A DNA stretch of 64,000 nt from contig NZ_ANFZ01000002.1 in NCBI RefSeq assembly GCF_000331245.1, positions 258,001 through 322,000 of the forward strand, read 5' to 3'. The notes beneath the pieces are model-generated. The model made no database searches and was not told where the DNA came from. It worked only from the letters and a program-made list of their open reading frames with translations. The translations under genes and the position numbers were made by a program. Below, in pieces: positions 1 through 7,377 of this stretch (the first letter of the stretch is position 1; each line of letters opens with the position of its first letter). Origin of the DNA: Blastomonas sp. AAP53. Its GTDB lineage: Bacteria; Pseudomonadota; Alphaproteobacteria; Sphingomonadales; Sphingomonadaceae.

Positions 1-603
1 GCGACCGGTGCCGGCGATGCGGACATCCATCTGCTCCAGCCCCGACTGGCCCTTCAATGGCACCAGAAGGTCACCATCATCGCAGCGCAGATTGCCGCTG
101 AGCCCGCGCTGGAGCGTCAGCCCGAACAGGCTCTGTTCGATGTTCGCTCGCACCACGCCTGATGCCTGCGCACAGCGTTGGCCAGTAAAGGCAATATCGA
201 CCCCGTCCAGGCTGACGCTGCGCAGCGGCAGTGGCGCGAACAGATCGGCGGTGGCGATATCGCCGCTGGCATTGCGCATGGCGATGCTGTCGCCGCTGCG
301 CGCGAGGTCAAAGGACAAAGGTGGCTGGCCGGGCGTATCGGCAGCGCGGGTCATCGCCAGCGCCAACTCGCCGCGCAGAACGCCACCGGGGGCGAGCCCT
401 GCGTCCATATCTCCCAGGCTCAGCTTTCCGATCCTGAGGTCGCGTATCGTACCCGACCAGATGCTGCCTTCGACGCTGCGTGCGCTGACGCCGCCAGATC
501 CAAGGCCCGCCATGTCGAATACGATCCGCAGCGGCAGCAACGCCAGCAGCGCGACGACCAGCGCCAGCGACACCAGCACGGCTCTCGTCATGCTTCGGCT
601 CAT
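1..603 (-). CDS. gspN: Type II secretion protein N (GspN), partial at the window edge
   Basis: GspN is an inner-membrane accessory protein of the type II secretion system. The reading frame starts with a short charged stretch, then one hydrophobic helix (about residues 8-25) and a long beta-rich periplasmic part, as in GspN. The start codon overlaps the gspM stop codon (ATGA). The 3' end lies beyond base 1, so only the first 201 codons are visible. Assignment rests mainly on position behind gspL and gspM plus topology; sequence conservation in this family is low. Confidence 0.8.
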   Translation of the reverse strand, partial: MSRSMTRAVLVSLALVVALLALLPLRIVFDMAGLGSGGVSARSVEGSIWSGTIRDLRIGKLSLGDMDAGLAPGGVLRGELALAMTRAADTPGQPPLSFDLARSGDSIAMRNASGDIATADLFAPLPLRSVSLDGVDIAFTGQRCAQASGVVRANIEQSLFGLTLQRGLSGNLRCDDGDLLVPLKGQSGLEQMDVRIAGTGR

Positions 604-1079
604 CCGCCGACCTTGATCAGCCGTGCGGAGACCGAGACGGTGCCATTGTCCATCCGGCGGATGACCAAAGTTTCTGGCACGACGCCGCGCCGCTCCAGAT
701 CGGCGAGCCAGCCGAGGAACGCGGTGGAGCGCGCCGATCCGATCGCGATTTCGGCGCGGCCGGGGCCCTGCGCGGTGTTGCTGTCGAGCGTGAAGCCGCG
801 CTCTGCCGCCTCGCTGGCCAGCAGCAGGTCAAGCGCCGCGATGGCAGCAGCAGGCCGCCTGTCGGCGGGCATCGAAAGCGCCTGCGCCTTGGCCTCGATC
901 CGTCCGGCCTGCATCGTTGCCTCATGGAAGCGGCCTTTGGCGTCTGTGGCCATATCGTAGATCGGGCGGTAGATCAGGAAAAACCCGATGACGCCCGCAG
1001 CCAGCACGGCGGCGATGCCGACCAGCACCTGTTCGCGCCGCGACAGCGCGATGAACCAGTTTTTCGCCGCCTCGGTCAT
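600..1079 (-). CDS. gspM: Type II secretion protein M (GspM)
   Basis: A 159-residue bitopic protein with an N-terminal cytoplasmic stub, one transmembrane helix (about residues 20-38, rich in Ala/Val/Ile/Phe) and a small alpha/beta periplasmic domain. This size and topology are typical of GspM, which pairs with GspL in the inner-membrane platform of the type II secretion system. The ATG at 1079 is inside the end of gspL (ATGA overlap), which fixes the start; the open frame extends further upstream only as antisense-like noise. The downstream stop overlaps the gspN start, so the three genes look translationally coupled. Confidence 0.85.
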   Translation of the reverse strand: MTEAAKNWFIALSRREQVLVGIAAVLAAGVIGFFLIYRPIYDMATDAKGRFHEATMQAGRIEAKAQALSMPADRRPAAAIAALDLLLASEAAERGFTLDSNTAQGPGRAEIAIGSARSTAFLGWLADLERRGVVPETLVIRRMDNGTVSVSARLIKVGG

Positions 1080-2182
1080 GGTGCCAGCACCGTGATATCG
1101 GCGACTGCCTGCCCGGTGGCATCGCTGCGGTTGGCGGCGGTGACCTTGTAGCCGTTGTTCTGCAGTGCAATCAGCACCGTGTTCAGATCCTCGACGCGCG
1201 GGGCGGCAATCATCGCGCCGATGATCCCGCCAGGGCGGTAATCGGCTTGGCGGATGACGACACCGGGCACCGGCTGCATTGCCGACAGCAAGCCAGCGAG
1301 CGGGACGCTGGCGACCATGTTTCCGGCACCGCGTGCGGCGAGCTGCGCGTCGATCTGCTGTTCGGCTTGCGTCACATCGACCGCGCCGGGGACCAGCCGC
1401 TGGGCGCTGGCGAGTGCACGACGTTCGGCGAGGTCTGCGCCGAGGTAGTTCTTGGCGATCTCGGTCAACGGAATGGCAAGGCTGACGAGCAGCACCGCGC
1501 CGAGCAGCCATGCCAGCGTCCGTCCCTGGCCCGGCCCCAGCGCAAACAGGGGGGTGCGCCGTGCGAAGTCGCCCTGGCGCAGGTTGAGCGGTGGATCGGT
1601 CAGCACGGCGACCAGTGCGCCATCGCGCGCATCCTGATCGAGCTGTCGGGCTGTGCTGCCACCCAGCAGCAACGAGCTCAATGTCTCATCGGGCGGCAGC
1701 ACCAGATCGCCCAGCCTGTCCGCAGCCAGATCGCCGAAGGTGGCGCTGATGGCGTCATCGCTCGCGGGAAGCAACAGCCCGACGGGCACGATGATGTCGG
1801 GGTCGAGCCCGCGCAGGGCCAGTTCGGCAAGATGGTCGGCGAGCGTCGCGCGCGATATCGTCGCGCACAGCACGCGCATGCCGCTGCCCTCTGCTTTTCC
1901 CAGCGCACGGACCGCAACGAACACGTCGCCGCCAATGCTGAGATCAGCCGCGCGATAGCGGGCTGCGGCTTCGGCCTGCGCAGCGGTCATGTCACCCATG
2001 TCGAGCGTGCGGATGACGGTATCGGCGGCGGGGATCAGCGCGGTAACCGGCGCGTCGGCTGCAATCGCGGGCGGGCTGAAATCCTGTCCGCGCGCCACGA
2101 TATGGCCGTCCTGCGCCTGCCACCAATGCAGCGCGGCATCAGCCGACGGCGGGCACGTGACGATCAGGCCATGCGCTGACAC
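1076..2182 (-). CDS. gspL: Type II secretion protein L (GspL)
   Basis: A 368-residue protein with an actin-like cytoplasmic domain (about residues 1-235), one transmembrane helix near residue 245-262 and a C-terminal ferredoxin-like periplasmic domain. In the type II secretion system GspL recruits the GspE ATPase to the membrane and partners GspM. It uses a GTG start. It is followed by gspM and gspN with 4-base overlaps. Upstream there is only a 93-bp gap and then an unrelated membrane gene, so gspK is not next to it here; the rest of the apparatus may lie beyond the left edge. Confidence 0.88.
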   Translation of the reverse strand: MSAHGLIVTCPPSADAALHWWQAQDGHIVARGQDFSPPAIAADAPVTALIPAADTVIRTLDMGDMTAAQAEAAARYRAADLSIGGDVFVAVRALGKAEGSGMRVLCATISRATLADHLAELALRGLDPDIIVPVGLLLPASDDAISATFGDLAADRLGDLVLPPDETLSSLLLGGSTARQLDQDARDGALVAVLTDPPLNLRQGDFARRTPLFALGPGQGRTLAWLLGAVLLVSLAIPLTEIAKNYLGADLAERRALASAQRLVPGAVDVTQAEQQIDAQLAARGAGNMVASVPLAGLLSAMQPVPGVVIRQADYRPGGIIGAMIAAPRVEDLNTVLIALQNNGYKVTAANRSDATGQAVADITVLAP

Positions 2183-2275
2183 GGGTCAGGCCGTCCACAC
2201 AGGGAGCTGTTGGAAGCGGGTCGAAGACAAGATCGCAAAACCCCCGAACGGCGTCAGAATCGAACACCACCTGCC

Positions 2276-2785
2276 CTAGACAATCGGCTGGGCCAAGTCA
2301 CGGTCCCTTTGCTCGTCAGCGGCGTTTTGCAGGACAGTGTCGTTCTGCTCGGCAGCAAGGCGCTCGCGCTCGATCGCTTCGGCCTTTTCGGCTGCCAGAG
2401 CCTCGCGCCGGCGCGGGTTGAGGATCGCGAACGAGGCGACCAGCAGCACCACCGCGATCGCCTCGATGATCATCGATTGCGCGATGTTGGCGGTCAGCGG
2501 ATCGCTCATCAGGCCGAAAGCACGCCCGGTAAACGCCAGCGCCACCATCGTGGCGGCGCCCAGCAGCCATTCGCGGCGTCCGGGGAAAAGACCGACGAGC
2601 GCCGCAAGCCCGCCGCTGATGAAGAACCCGCCCATGTCCGCGCGGATTGCGCTGAGCCCGGTGGCATTCTGGCGGCCCAGCTCGAACTGCGCGATGATCG
2701 ACTGCGGGTCGACCATAGCGCGCACGCCGATGATGATGAACAACGTGGCAAATCCGGCGACGAGCAGACGAATGACCCAGGTCAT
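2276..2785 (-). CDS. Small four-helix membrane protein, DUF4345-like
   Basis: A 169-residue protein with four predicted transmembrane helices (roughly residues 4-24, 47-66, 74-92, 103-122) and a charged C-terminal tail of about 45 residues rich in Glu, Arg and Ala. The pattern of a conserved Arg-Ala-Met in helix 1, a polar Ile-Arg-Ala-Asp-Met-Gly-Gly stretch before helix 2 and a Gly-Arg-Ala-Phe-Gly motif after helix 3 resembles DUF4345 proteins. Function unknown. It reads toward gspL on the same strand with a 93-bp gap, so co-transcription is possible but not shown. Confidence 0.65.
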   Translation of the reverse strand: MTWVIRLLVAGFATLFIIIGVRAMVDPQSIIAQFELGRQNATGLSAIRADMGGFFISGGLAALVGLFPGRREWLLGAATMVALAFTGRAFGLMSDPLTANIAQSMIIEAIAVVLLVASFAILNPRRREALAAEKAEAIERERLAAEQNDTVLQNAADEQRDRDLAQPIV

Positions 2786-3031
2786 GGCGGTCGATCCTTT
2801 CCCAAGAGGCTGTTGCGAGCCGTGTTATGGTGGTGTGCTGGGCTTGTCCAGCATGGCCGGGATACGGGGGACGCGCGGTTTCGATCCGCGACGGTGAGTA
2901 AAGAGGCGTCACACGCGCACTGTTTGCCATCGCTGCCGGGCTGTCATTTTTGCTGGTTACCGCCTGCGGGCCTTTCCGATAGCGTGGCGCGCAGCAGCAA
3001 AAGCGCGAACGCGCGGGCAAGGAGAGCGGCG

Positions 3032-3796
3032 ATGGATCTGGGTCTGGCAGGCAGAAAAGTCATCATGAATGGCGGTGCACACGGGCTCGGGCTGGCGGCG
3101 CTACGCCACTTCGCCGCTGAGGGCGCGGACGTCGCCTTCCTATCGCGCGATCCGGCCAAGGTCGAGGCCGCCGTGGCGGAGATCGACTCCTGCGGTCCCG
3201 GCAAGGTGCACGGCACCGCGATCGACATCACCGGCGATCCGGAAGGCTACAAGGCCTGGCTCGCCGAGTGCCTCGGAAAGCTGGGCGGCTGCGACATCTT
3301 CGTCCACACCGCCAGTGCATCGGGCCAGGGCGCGACCGGCGACTGGCAGCGCTGTCTCGACATGGACATCATGAACGCGGTGCACGGGGTCGAGGTGCTG
3401 ACCCCGGCGCTCACCGAATCGGGCTGCGGATCGATCGTGTTCATGTCGTCGACCGCCGCGCTCGAAACCTTCGTCGCGCCGCAGGCCTTCAACGCGCTCA
3501 AGGCCGCGCTGATTACCTATGGATCGCAGCTCAGCCAGGCGCTTGCCGGTCAGGGCATCCGCGTCAACTGCATCTCGCCGGGTGCGATCGAATATCCCGG
3601 CGGCAACTGGGAGATGATCAAGGGCGTGGTCCCCGCGCTGTACGAAGGCACCCTGGCCAGGATGCCGATGGGACGCTTCGGCGAGCCGGAAGAGGTGGCC
3701 AAGGCAATTGTCTTCGTCGCCAGCCCGGCATGCCCGTATATGACCGGGGCGAATGTCGTCATCGATGGCGGCTTCACCCAGCGTGTCCAGTTCTGA
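3032..3796 (+). CDS. Short-chain dehydrogenase/reductase with Phe in place of the catalytic Tyr
   Basis: A 254-residue Rossmann-fold SDR. The nucleotide-binding turn reads Asn-Gly-Gly-Ala-His-Gly-Leu-Gly (residues 13-20), the post-catalytic SPGAIEYPGG stretch is present, and the C-terminus has the usual TGANVVIDGG motif. The YxxxK catalytic motif is FNALK here (TTC codon near 3489), while the preceding SS pair is kept. Start chosen at ATG 3032 because a good ribosome site (aaggaga) lies 7 bases upstream. It is the first gene of a tight operon with a glutathione transferase and E1/lipoyl subunits, so a role in the same unknown 2-oxoacid or aromatic pathway is inferred. It may be catalytically altered. 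Confidence 0.85.
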   Translation: MDLGLAGRKVIMNGGAHGLGLAALRHFAAEGADVAFLSRDPAKVEAAVAEIDSCGPGKVHGTAIDITGDPEGYKAWLAECLGKLGGCDIFVHTASASGQGATGDWQRCLDMDIMNAVHGVEVLTPALTESGCGSIVFMSSTAALETFVAPQAFNALKAALITYGSQLSQALAGQGIRVNCISPGAIEYPGGNWEMIKGVVPALYEGTLARMPMGRFGEPEEVAKAIVFVASPACPYMTGANVVIDGGFTQRVQF

Positions 3797-3812
3797 TCCG
3801 GAGAGTTTTTCC

Positions 3813-4451
3813 ATGAAGTTGTATCAATCGATCGGCCCAAACCCGCGTGTCGTGCTGATGTTCCTTGAGGAGAAGGGCGCCGTCATCGACCGCGCCTTTG
3901 TCGACATCATGAAAGGGGAAAACCGTGGCCCCGATTTCCTCGCCAAGAACCCCTTCGGACAGGTGCCGCTGCTCGAGATGGACGATGGCACCTATCTGTC
4001 GGAAAGCACCGCGATCTGCGGTTACATCGAAGAGAAGTTCCCGACGCCCGCACTGATCGGCAGCACCGCCGAAGAGCGCGCGGTGACCCAAATGCTGGTG
4101 CGCCGGCTGGATTATGACGTCGTTGCGCCCATGACCACCGCGTTCCGGGGGTCCGAAGGCCTGCCGATGTTCCAGTACCGCCTGCGCTGCCTGCCCGAGG
4201 CCGCCGATGGCCTCAAGGCCTGTGCACGCGATGGTCTCGCCGCGTTCAACGCGCTGCTGGCGGGCAAGACCTGGCTAGCGGGCGACCGGTTCACGCTGGC
4301 GGACATCATGCTCTATTGCCTGACCGAATTCGGCAAGATGGTCGGCCAGCCGATGCCCGAAGACCTCGCAAATCTTGCGGCCTGGTCCGCCCGGGTGGCC
4401 GAACGGCCGAGCGCCTCCGCCAGCATGAACGCCAAGACAGGGATCGCCTGA
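3813..4451 (+). CDS. Glutathione S-transferase family protein
   Basis: A 212-residue protein with an N-terminal thioredoxin-fold GST domain: NPFGQVPLLE supplies the cis-Pro loop and LSESTAICGYIEE the glutathione gamma-Glu-binding Glu-Ser. A helical C-terminal domain contains the N-capping motif FTLADIM. An early Ser (MKLYQSIGPNPR) is the likely thiol-activating residue. It lies 16 bp after the SDR and directly before the E1 alpha gene, so it is probably in one operon. The substrate cannot be told; sphingomonads use GSTs in aromatic ether and ring cleavage, which makes an aromatic intermediate possible. Confidence 0.85.
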   Translation: MKLYQSIGPNPRVVLMFLEEKGAVIDRAFVDIMKGENRGPDFLAKNPFGQVPLLEMDDGTYLSESTAICGYIEEKFPTPALIGSTAEERAVTQMLVRRLDYDVVAPMTTAFRGSEGLPMFQYRLRCLPEAADGLKACARDGLAAFNALLAGKTWLAGDRFTLADIMLYCLTEFGKMVGQPMPEDLANLAAWSARVAERPSASASMNAKTGIA

Positions 4452-4453
4452 CC

Positions 4454-5437
4454 ATGACCGCCATCACGCCGATCGATCGCGAAAAACTGCTCGATATCTA
4501 CAAGCGCACGATGAAGGTGGCGCGCTTCGACGAGAAGATGCGCTCGCTGCTGATGAGCGGCAAGCTGGCCACCATCTATTACACGATGCGTGGGCAGGAA
4601 TTGGTGACATCGGCGATGATGGCGGCACTCAATCAGGACGACTATCTCGTCACAACCTATCGCGGCCAGCATGACCAGATCGCCAAGGGGGTTCCGCTCG
4701 ACCTTCTGATCGCCGAGATTGCTGGCCGCGCCACCGGCACCTGCAAGGGCAAGGGCGGGTCGATGCACATCACCCATCCCGCCACCGGCGTCATGGTCAC
4801 CACCGGCGTGGTCGGCTCCGGCCTGCCGATCGCCAATGGCCTGGCGCTGTCCAGCCAGAACAGGAAGGACGGCAAGGTCACCGTCACCTGCTTCGGCGAT
4901 GGCGCGACCAATATCGGCGCGTTCCACGAGGCGATGAACATGGCGCAGCTCTACAAGCTGCCGGTGATCTTCTTCTGCCAGAACAACCGCTATGGCGAGC
5001 ATACCGCCTTTGCCGATCATACCAAGGTGGACAGCATCGTCACCCGCGCTGCCGCCTATGGGATGAAGGGCGTCAAGGTCGACGGCAATGATGCGGTGGC
5101 GATGTATCAGGTCGCAAAGGAGGCGGTGGATCGCGCCCGCGCCGGGGAAGGCCCGACGCTGATCGAGGCGATGTGCTACCGGATGATGGGGCATTTCTTC
5201 GGCGCGGACTTCTCGTACATGCCCCCTGAGCATATCGAGGAAATGAAGGCGGAAGACCCGCTGCCCAAGCTCAATGCGCTGATGCTCGAGCACCAGTTCC
5301 CGCAAGACCAGCTCGACGCGATCGTCGCGGGGCTCGAGGCGGAGCTGGAAGCGGCGGTCGAGTTCGCCTTTGCCAGCGCCTATCCGGATGCCGACGAAAT
5401 CCGCAAGGATGTATTCGAAGAGGAGATCGCGGCATGA
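4454..5437 (+). CDS. Thiamine diphosphate-dependent 2-oxoacid dehydrogenase E1, alpha subunit (PdhA/AcoA type)
   Basis: 327 residues with the thiamine diphosphate/Mg motif GDGATN...NN (GDG near residue 143, Asn-Asn 30 residues on) and the YRGQHD and GKGGSMH segments typical of E1 alpha chains of pyruvate, acetoin and branched-chain dehydrogenases. It would decarboxylate a 2-oxoacid, or cleave acetoin, and pass the acyl unit to a lipoyl group. Its stop overlaps the beta-subunit start by four bases. Substrate specificity is not visible. The alpha subunit is a little short and close in layout to AcoA. Confidence 0.9.
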   Translation: MTAITPIDREKLLDIYKRTMKVARFDEKMRSLLMSGKLATIYYTMRGQELVTSAMMAALNQDDYLVTTYRGQHDQIAKGVPLDLLIAEIAGRATGTCKGKGGSMHITHPATGVMVTTGVVGSGLPIANGLALSSQNRKDGKVTVTCFGDGATNIGAFHEAMNMAQLYKLPVIFFCQNNRYGEHTAFADHTKVDSIVTRAAAYGMKGVKVDGNDAVAMYQVAKEAVDRARAGEGPTLIEAMCYRMMGHFFGADFSYMPPEHIEEMKAEDPLPKLNALMLEHQFPQDQLDAIVAGLEAELEAAVEFAFASAYPDADEIRKDVFEEEIAA

Positions 5438-6471
5438 GCGATACTGCAACACTCGAAGTCGGAGCCACCAAGGCCAAGAAGCCGAAGCAGATCACCGTCG
5501 TTCAGGCGCTCAATGCCGCGATCGACGAGGCGATGGCCGCTGATGAGGGCGTCATCCTGCTCGGCGAGGATGTCGGCGCCAAGCAAGGCGGCGGCGTGTT
5601 CAAGGTCTCGTCCGGGCTCAGCGAGAAATATGGCGATCATCGCATTCGCGCGACGCCGATTTCGGAGCAGGCGATCATGGGTGCGTGCGTCGGCGCGGCG
5701 CTGGCAGGCATGCGCCCGATTGCCGAGATCATGCTGATGAACTTCGTCACCGTGGCGATGGACCAGATCGTCAATCACGCGGCCAAGCTGCGCTTCATGA
5801 GCGGCGGGCAGACCAATGTGCCGATGGTCATTCGCACCACTACGGGCGTCGGCGTGGGCTTTGGTGGCCAGCATTCGGACATGCTCGAAGCCTGGTTCGC
5901 GCATGTGCCTGGCCTCAAGATCGTCACGCCGTCGAACGCAGCCGATGCCAAAGGGCTGATGCGCAGCGCGATCGAGTGCAACGATCCGGTGATCTTCATC
6001 GAGAACATCCTGTGCTACGGGCTCAAGTCCGATGACCCGGGTGCCGACTACCGCGTGCCTTTGGGCAAGGCGTCGGTCGCGCGCGAAGGCTCTGACGTGT
6101 CGCTGATCACCTATGGCCGCACCGTGCTCGATGCGCTGGAGGTGGCCGAAACGTTGGCCGCAGAAGGCGTGTCGGTCGAGGTCATCGATCTGCGCAGCAT
6201 CGCGCCGTACGACGAGGCGACCGTCACCGCTTCGGTGCGCAAGACGGGCCGCGCGGTGGTGCTGCACGAGGCGGTGCGCGCCTATGGCACCGGCGCGGAA
6301 ATCGCCTCCCGGCTGAACGAGAGCCTGTTCAACGAGCTGAAGGCCCCGGTGCAGCGCATCGGCGGCGCGTTTTCTGCCGTCCCGATGGCGAGCGTGCTCG
6401 AACAGGCCTGGATCCCCAAGAAGGACGAGATCGCCGACGCGATCCGCACGACGATGGAATGGAAGCGCTGA
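5434..6471 (+). CDS. 2-oxoacid dehydrogenase E1, beta subunit (PdhB/AcoB type)
   Basis: 345 residues forming the second half of the E1 heterotetramer: a transketolase pyrimidine-binding domain (residues about 18-195, with GEDVG containing the Glu that activates the cofactor) and a transketolase C-terminal domain (about 215-335). The first 18 residues are a charged extension not usual in PdhB. The ATG overlaps the alpha-subunit stop (ATGA) and the stop overlaps the following lipoyl gene (TGATG), so the subunits are probably made in fixed ratio. Confidence 0.9.
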   Translation: MSDTATLEVGATKAKKPKQITVVQALNAAIDEAMAADEGVILLGEDVGAKQGGGVFKVSSGLSEKYGDHRIRATPISEQAIMGACVGAALAGMRPIAEIMLMNFVTVAMDQIVNHAAKLRFMSGGQTNVPMVIRTTTGVGVGFGGQHSDMLEAWFAHVPGLKIVTPSNAADAKGLMRSAIECNDPVIFIENILCYGLKSDDPGADYRVPLGKASVAREGSDVSLITYGRTVLDALEVAETLAAEGVSVEVIDLRSIAPYDEATVTASVRKTGRAVVLHEAVRAYGTGAEIASRLNESLFNELKAPVQRIGGAFSAVPMASVLEQAWIPKKDEIADAIRTTMEWKR

Positions 6472-6701
6472 TGGCGGCAGAAATCCGCATTCCCAAGCTC
6501 GGCATGAGTGTCACCGAGGTCACCCTGGTCGAATGGATGTTCGGCGATGGCGAGACGGTGGAAAAGGGCGATGTGCTGTATACCGTCGAGACCGCCAAGA
6601 GCACCACCGAGATCGAAGCGCAGGATTCAGGCGTGCTGCGCGTCACCGGCGAGGAAGGCGAGGCGTACAAGATCGGCGATGTGATCGGGACGATTGGCTA
6701 G
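6471..6701 (+). CDS. Free-standing lipoyl-domain (biotinyl/lipoyl carrier) protein
   Basis: 76 residues comprising only one lipoyl domain. The modified lysine should be Lys43 in VETAKST at the tip of the central hairpin, matching the (E/D)T(D/A)K pattern of E2 lipoyl domains. Neither a peripheral-subunit-binding domain nor an acyltransferase domain follows; the gene stops at a TAG and the next 200 bp are non-coding. The start at 6471 overlaps the upstream stop; an in-frame ATG at 6459 is possible but would lie inside the beta gene. It is likely the swinging arm for the neighbouring E1, with E2 and E3 supplied from elsewhere or a different acceptor. Confidence 0.85.
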   Translation: MAAEIRIPKLGMSVTEVTLVEWMFGDGETVEKGDVLYTVETAKSTTEIEAQDSGVLRVTGEEGEAYKIGDVIGTIG

Positions 6702-6934
6702 GGGGGCTGGATTGCGTCACCCTCACCTGTCCCAGCCCGCTGCGCGACGCGTCGGAAGGGTGAACGCGACCAGAAGCGACATGTAGCTTGCGCAGGCACG
6801 CGGAACTAAAAGCCACTCGTCAGCTACCTGTGCAGTTGCGCAAAACCTGTCGTTCAGGCAGCGACCCCTTGTCGGACATTGCCTCGCGAGATAAAAAGCG
6901 CTCAGAGTTGCCCAAGTCTGAAGGAACGTTTCCT

Positions 6935-7183
6935 ATGACGCAAATTCGGATCATCGCCCTTGCACTTGCCATGCTGTTCGGAACGGCAGCAATGTTGTCC
7001 GCCTTTGGTCTTCATGCGGGGCTGTTGAAAGGCGGCGACATGTTGGTGGACGCGATCAACTCTCGCTGGTCTGTTGAACAGGTTGAGCGGTTCATGCTGT
7101 ATGTCGGTCCGCTGTCGCTGATCCTTGTCGCTTTTGGCGTCACCATGATGTTCTGGTCAACCTTGCGCGCCAAGAAGCAATAA
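6935..7183 (+). CDS. Small two-helix membrane protein, unknown function
   Basis: An 82-residue protein with two hydrophobic helices (about residues 5-28 and 55-75) joined by a polar loop, and a short basic C-terminus ending Arg-Ala-Lys-Lys-Gln. The ATG at 6935 is preceded by gaaggaa 8 bases upstream, whereas earlier in-frame starts lack a site. It stands alone between the E1/lipoyl operon and the convergent GGDEF gene. I do not recognise a family. Confidence 0.6.
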   Translation: MTQIRIIALALAMLFGTAAMLSAFGLHAGLLKGGDMLVDAINSRWSVEQVERFMLYVGPLSLILVAFGVTMMFWSTLRAKKQ

Positions 7184-7280
7184 TTGGGTGGCGGTTGAGC
7201 CGACCGGCGTTGCTGGAATCCAGCCACTTTGCGACCTTCCCGCGCCAAACGACGATGCCTGGAACCAGCCGCAAATGACC

Positions 7281-7305
7281 CCGTCCGTTCAGTCTGAGCG
7301 GACGG
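7281..7305. other. Hairpin between convergent genes
   Basis: Inverted repeat CCGTCCG ... CGGACGG with an 11-base loop, between the small membrane gene and the convergent GGDEF gene. No T-run follows on either strand, so terminator function is only a guess. Confidence 0.35.
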
Positions 7306-7377
7306 ACTGGGCTATTGTCCAGCAACGCAGCGGCCCGCTGCACAGGCATCGGGCTGACCCGACACCGTAAGCAGCGG

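Noticed and set aside
2920-2978. A short frame encoding a lipoprotein-like tail (FAIAAGLSFLLVTACGPFR)
   Set aside because: Lipobox-like sequence is suggestive, but there is no ATG, GTG or TTG in frame after the preceding stop and only about 20 codons.
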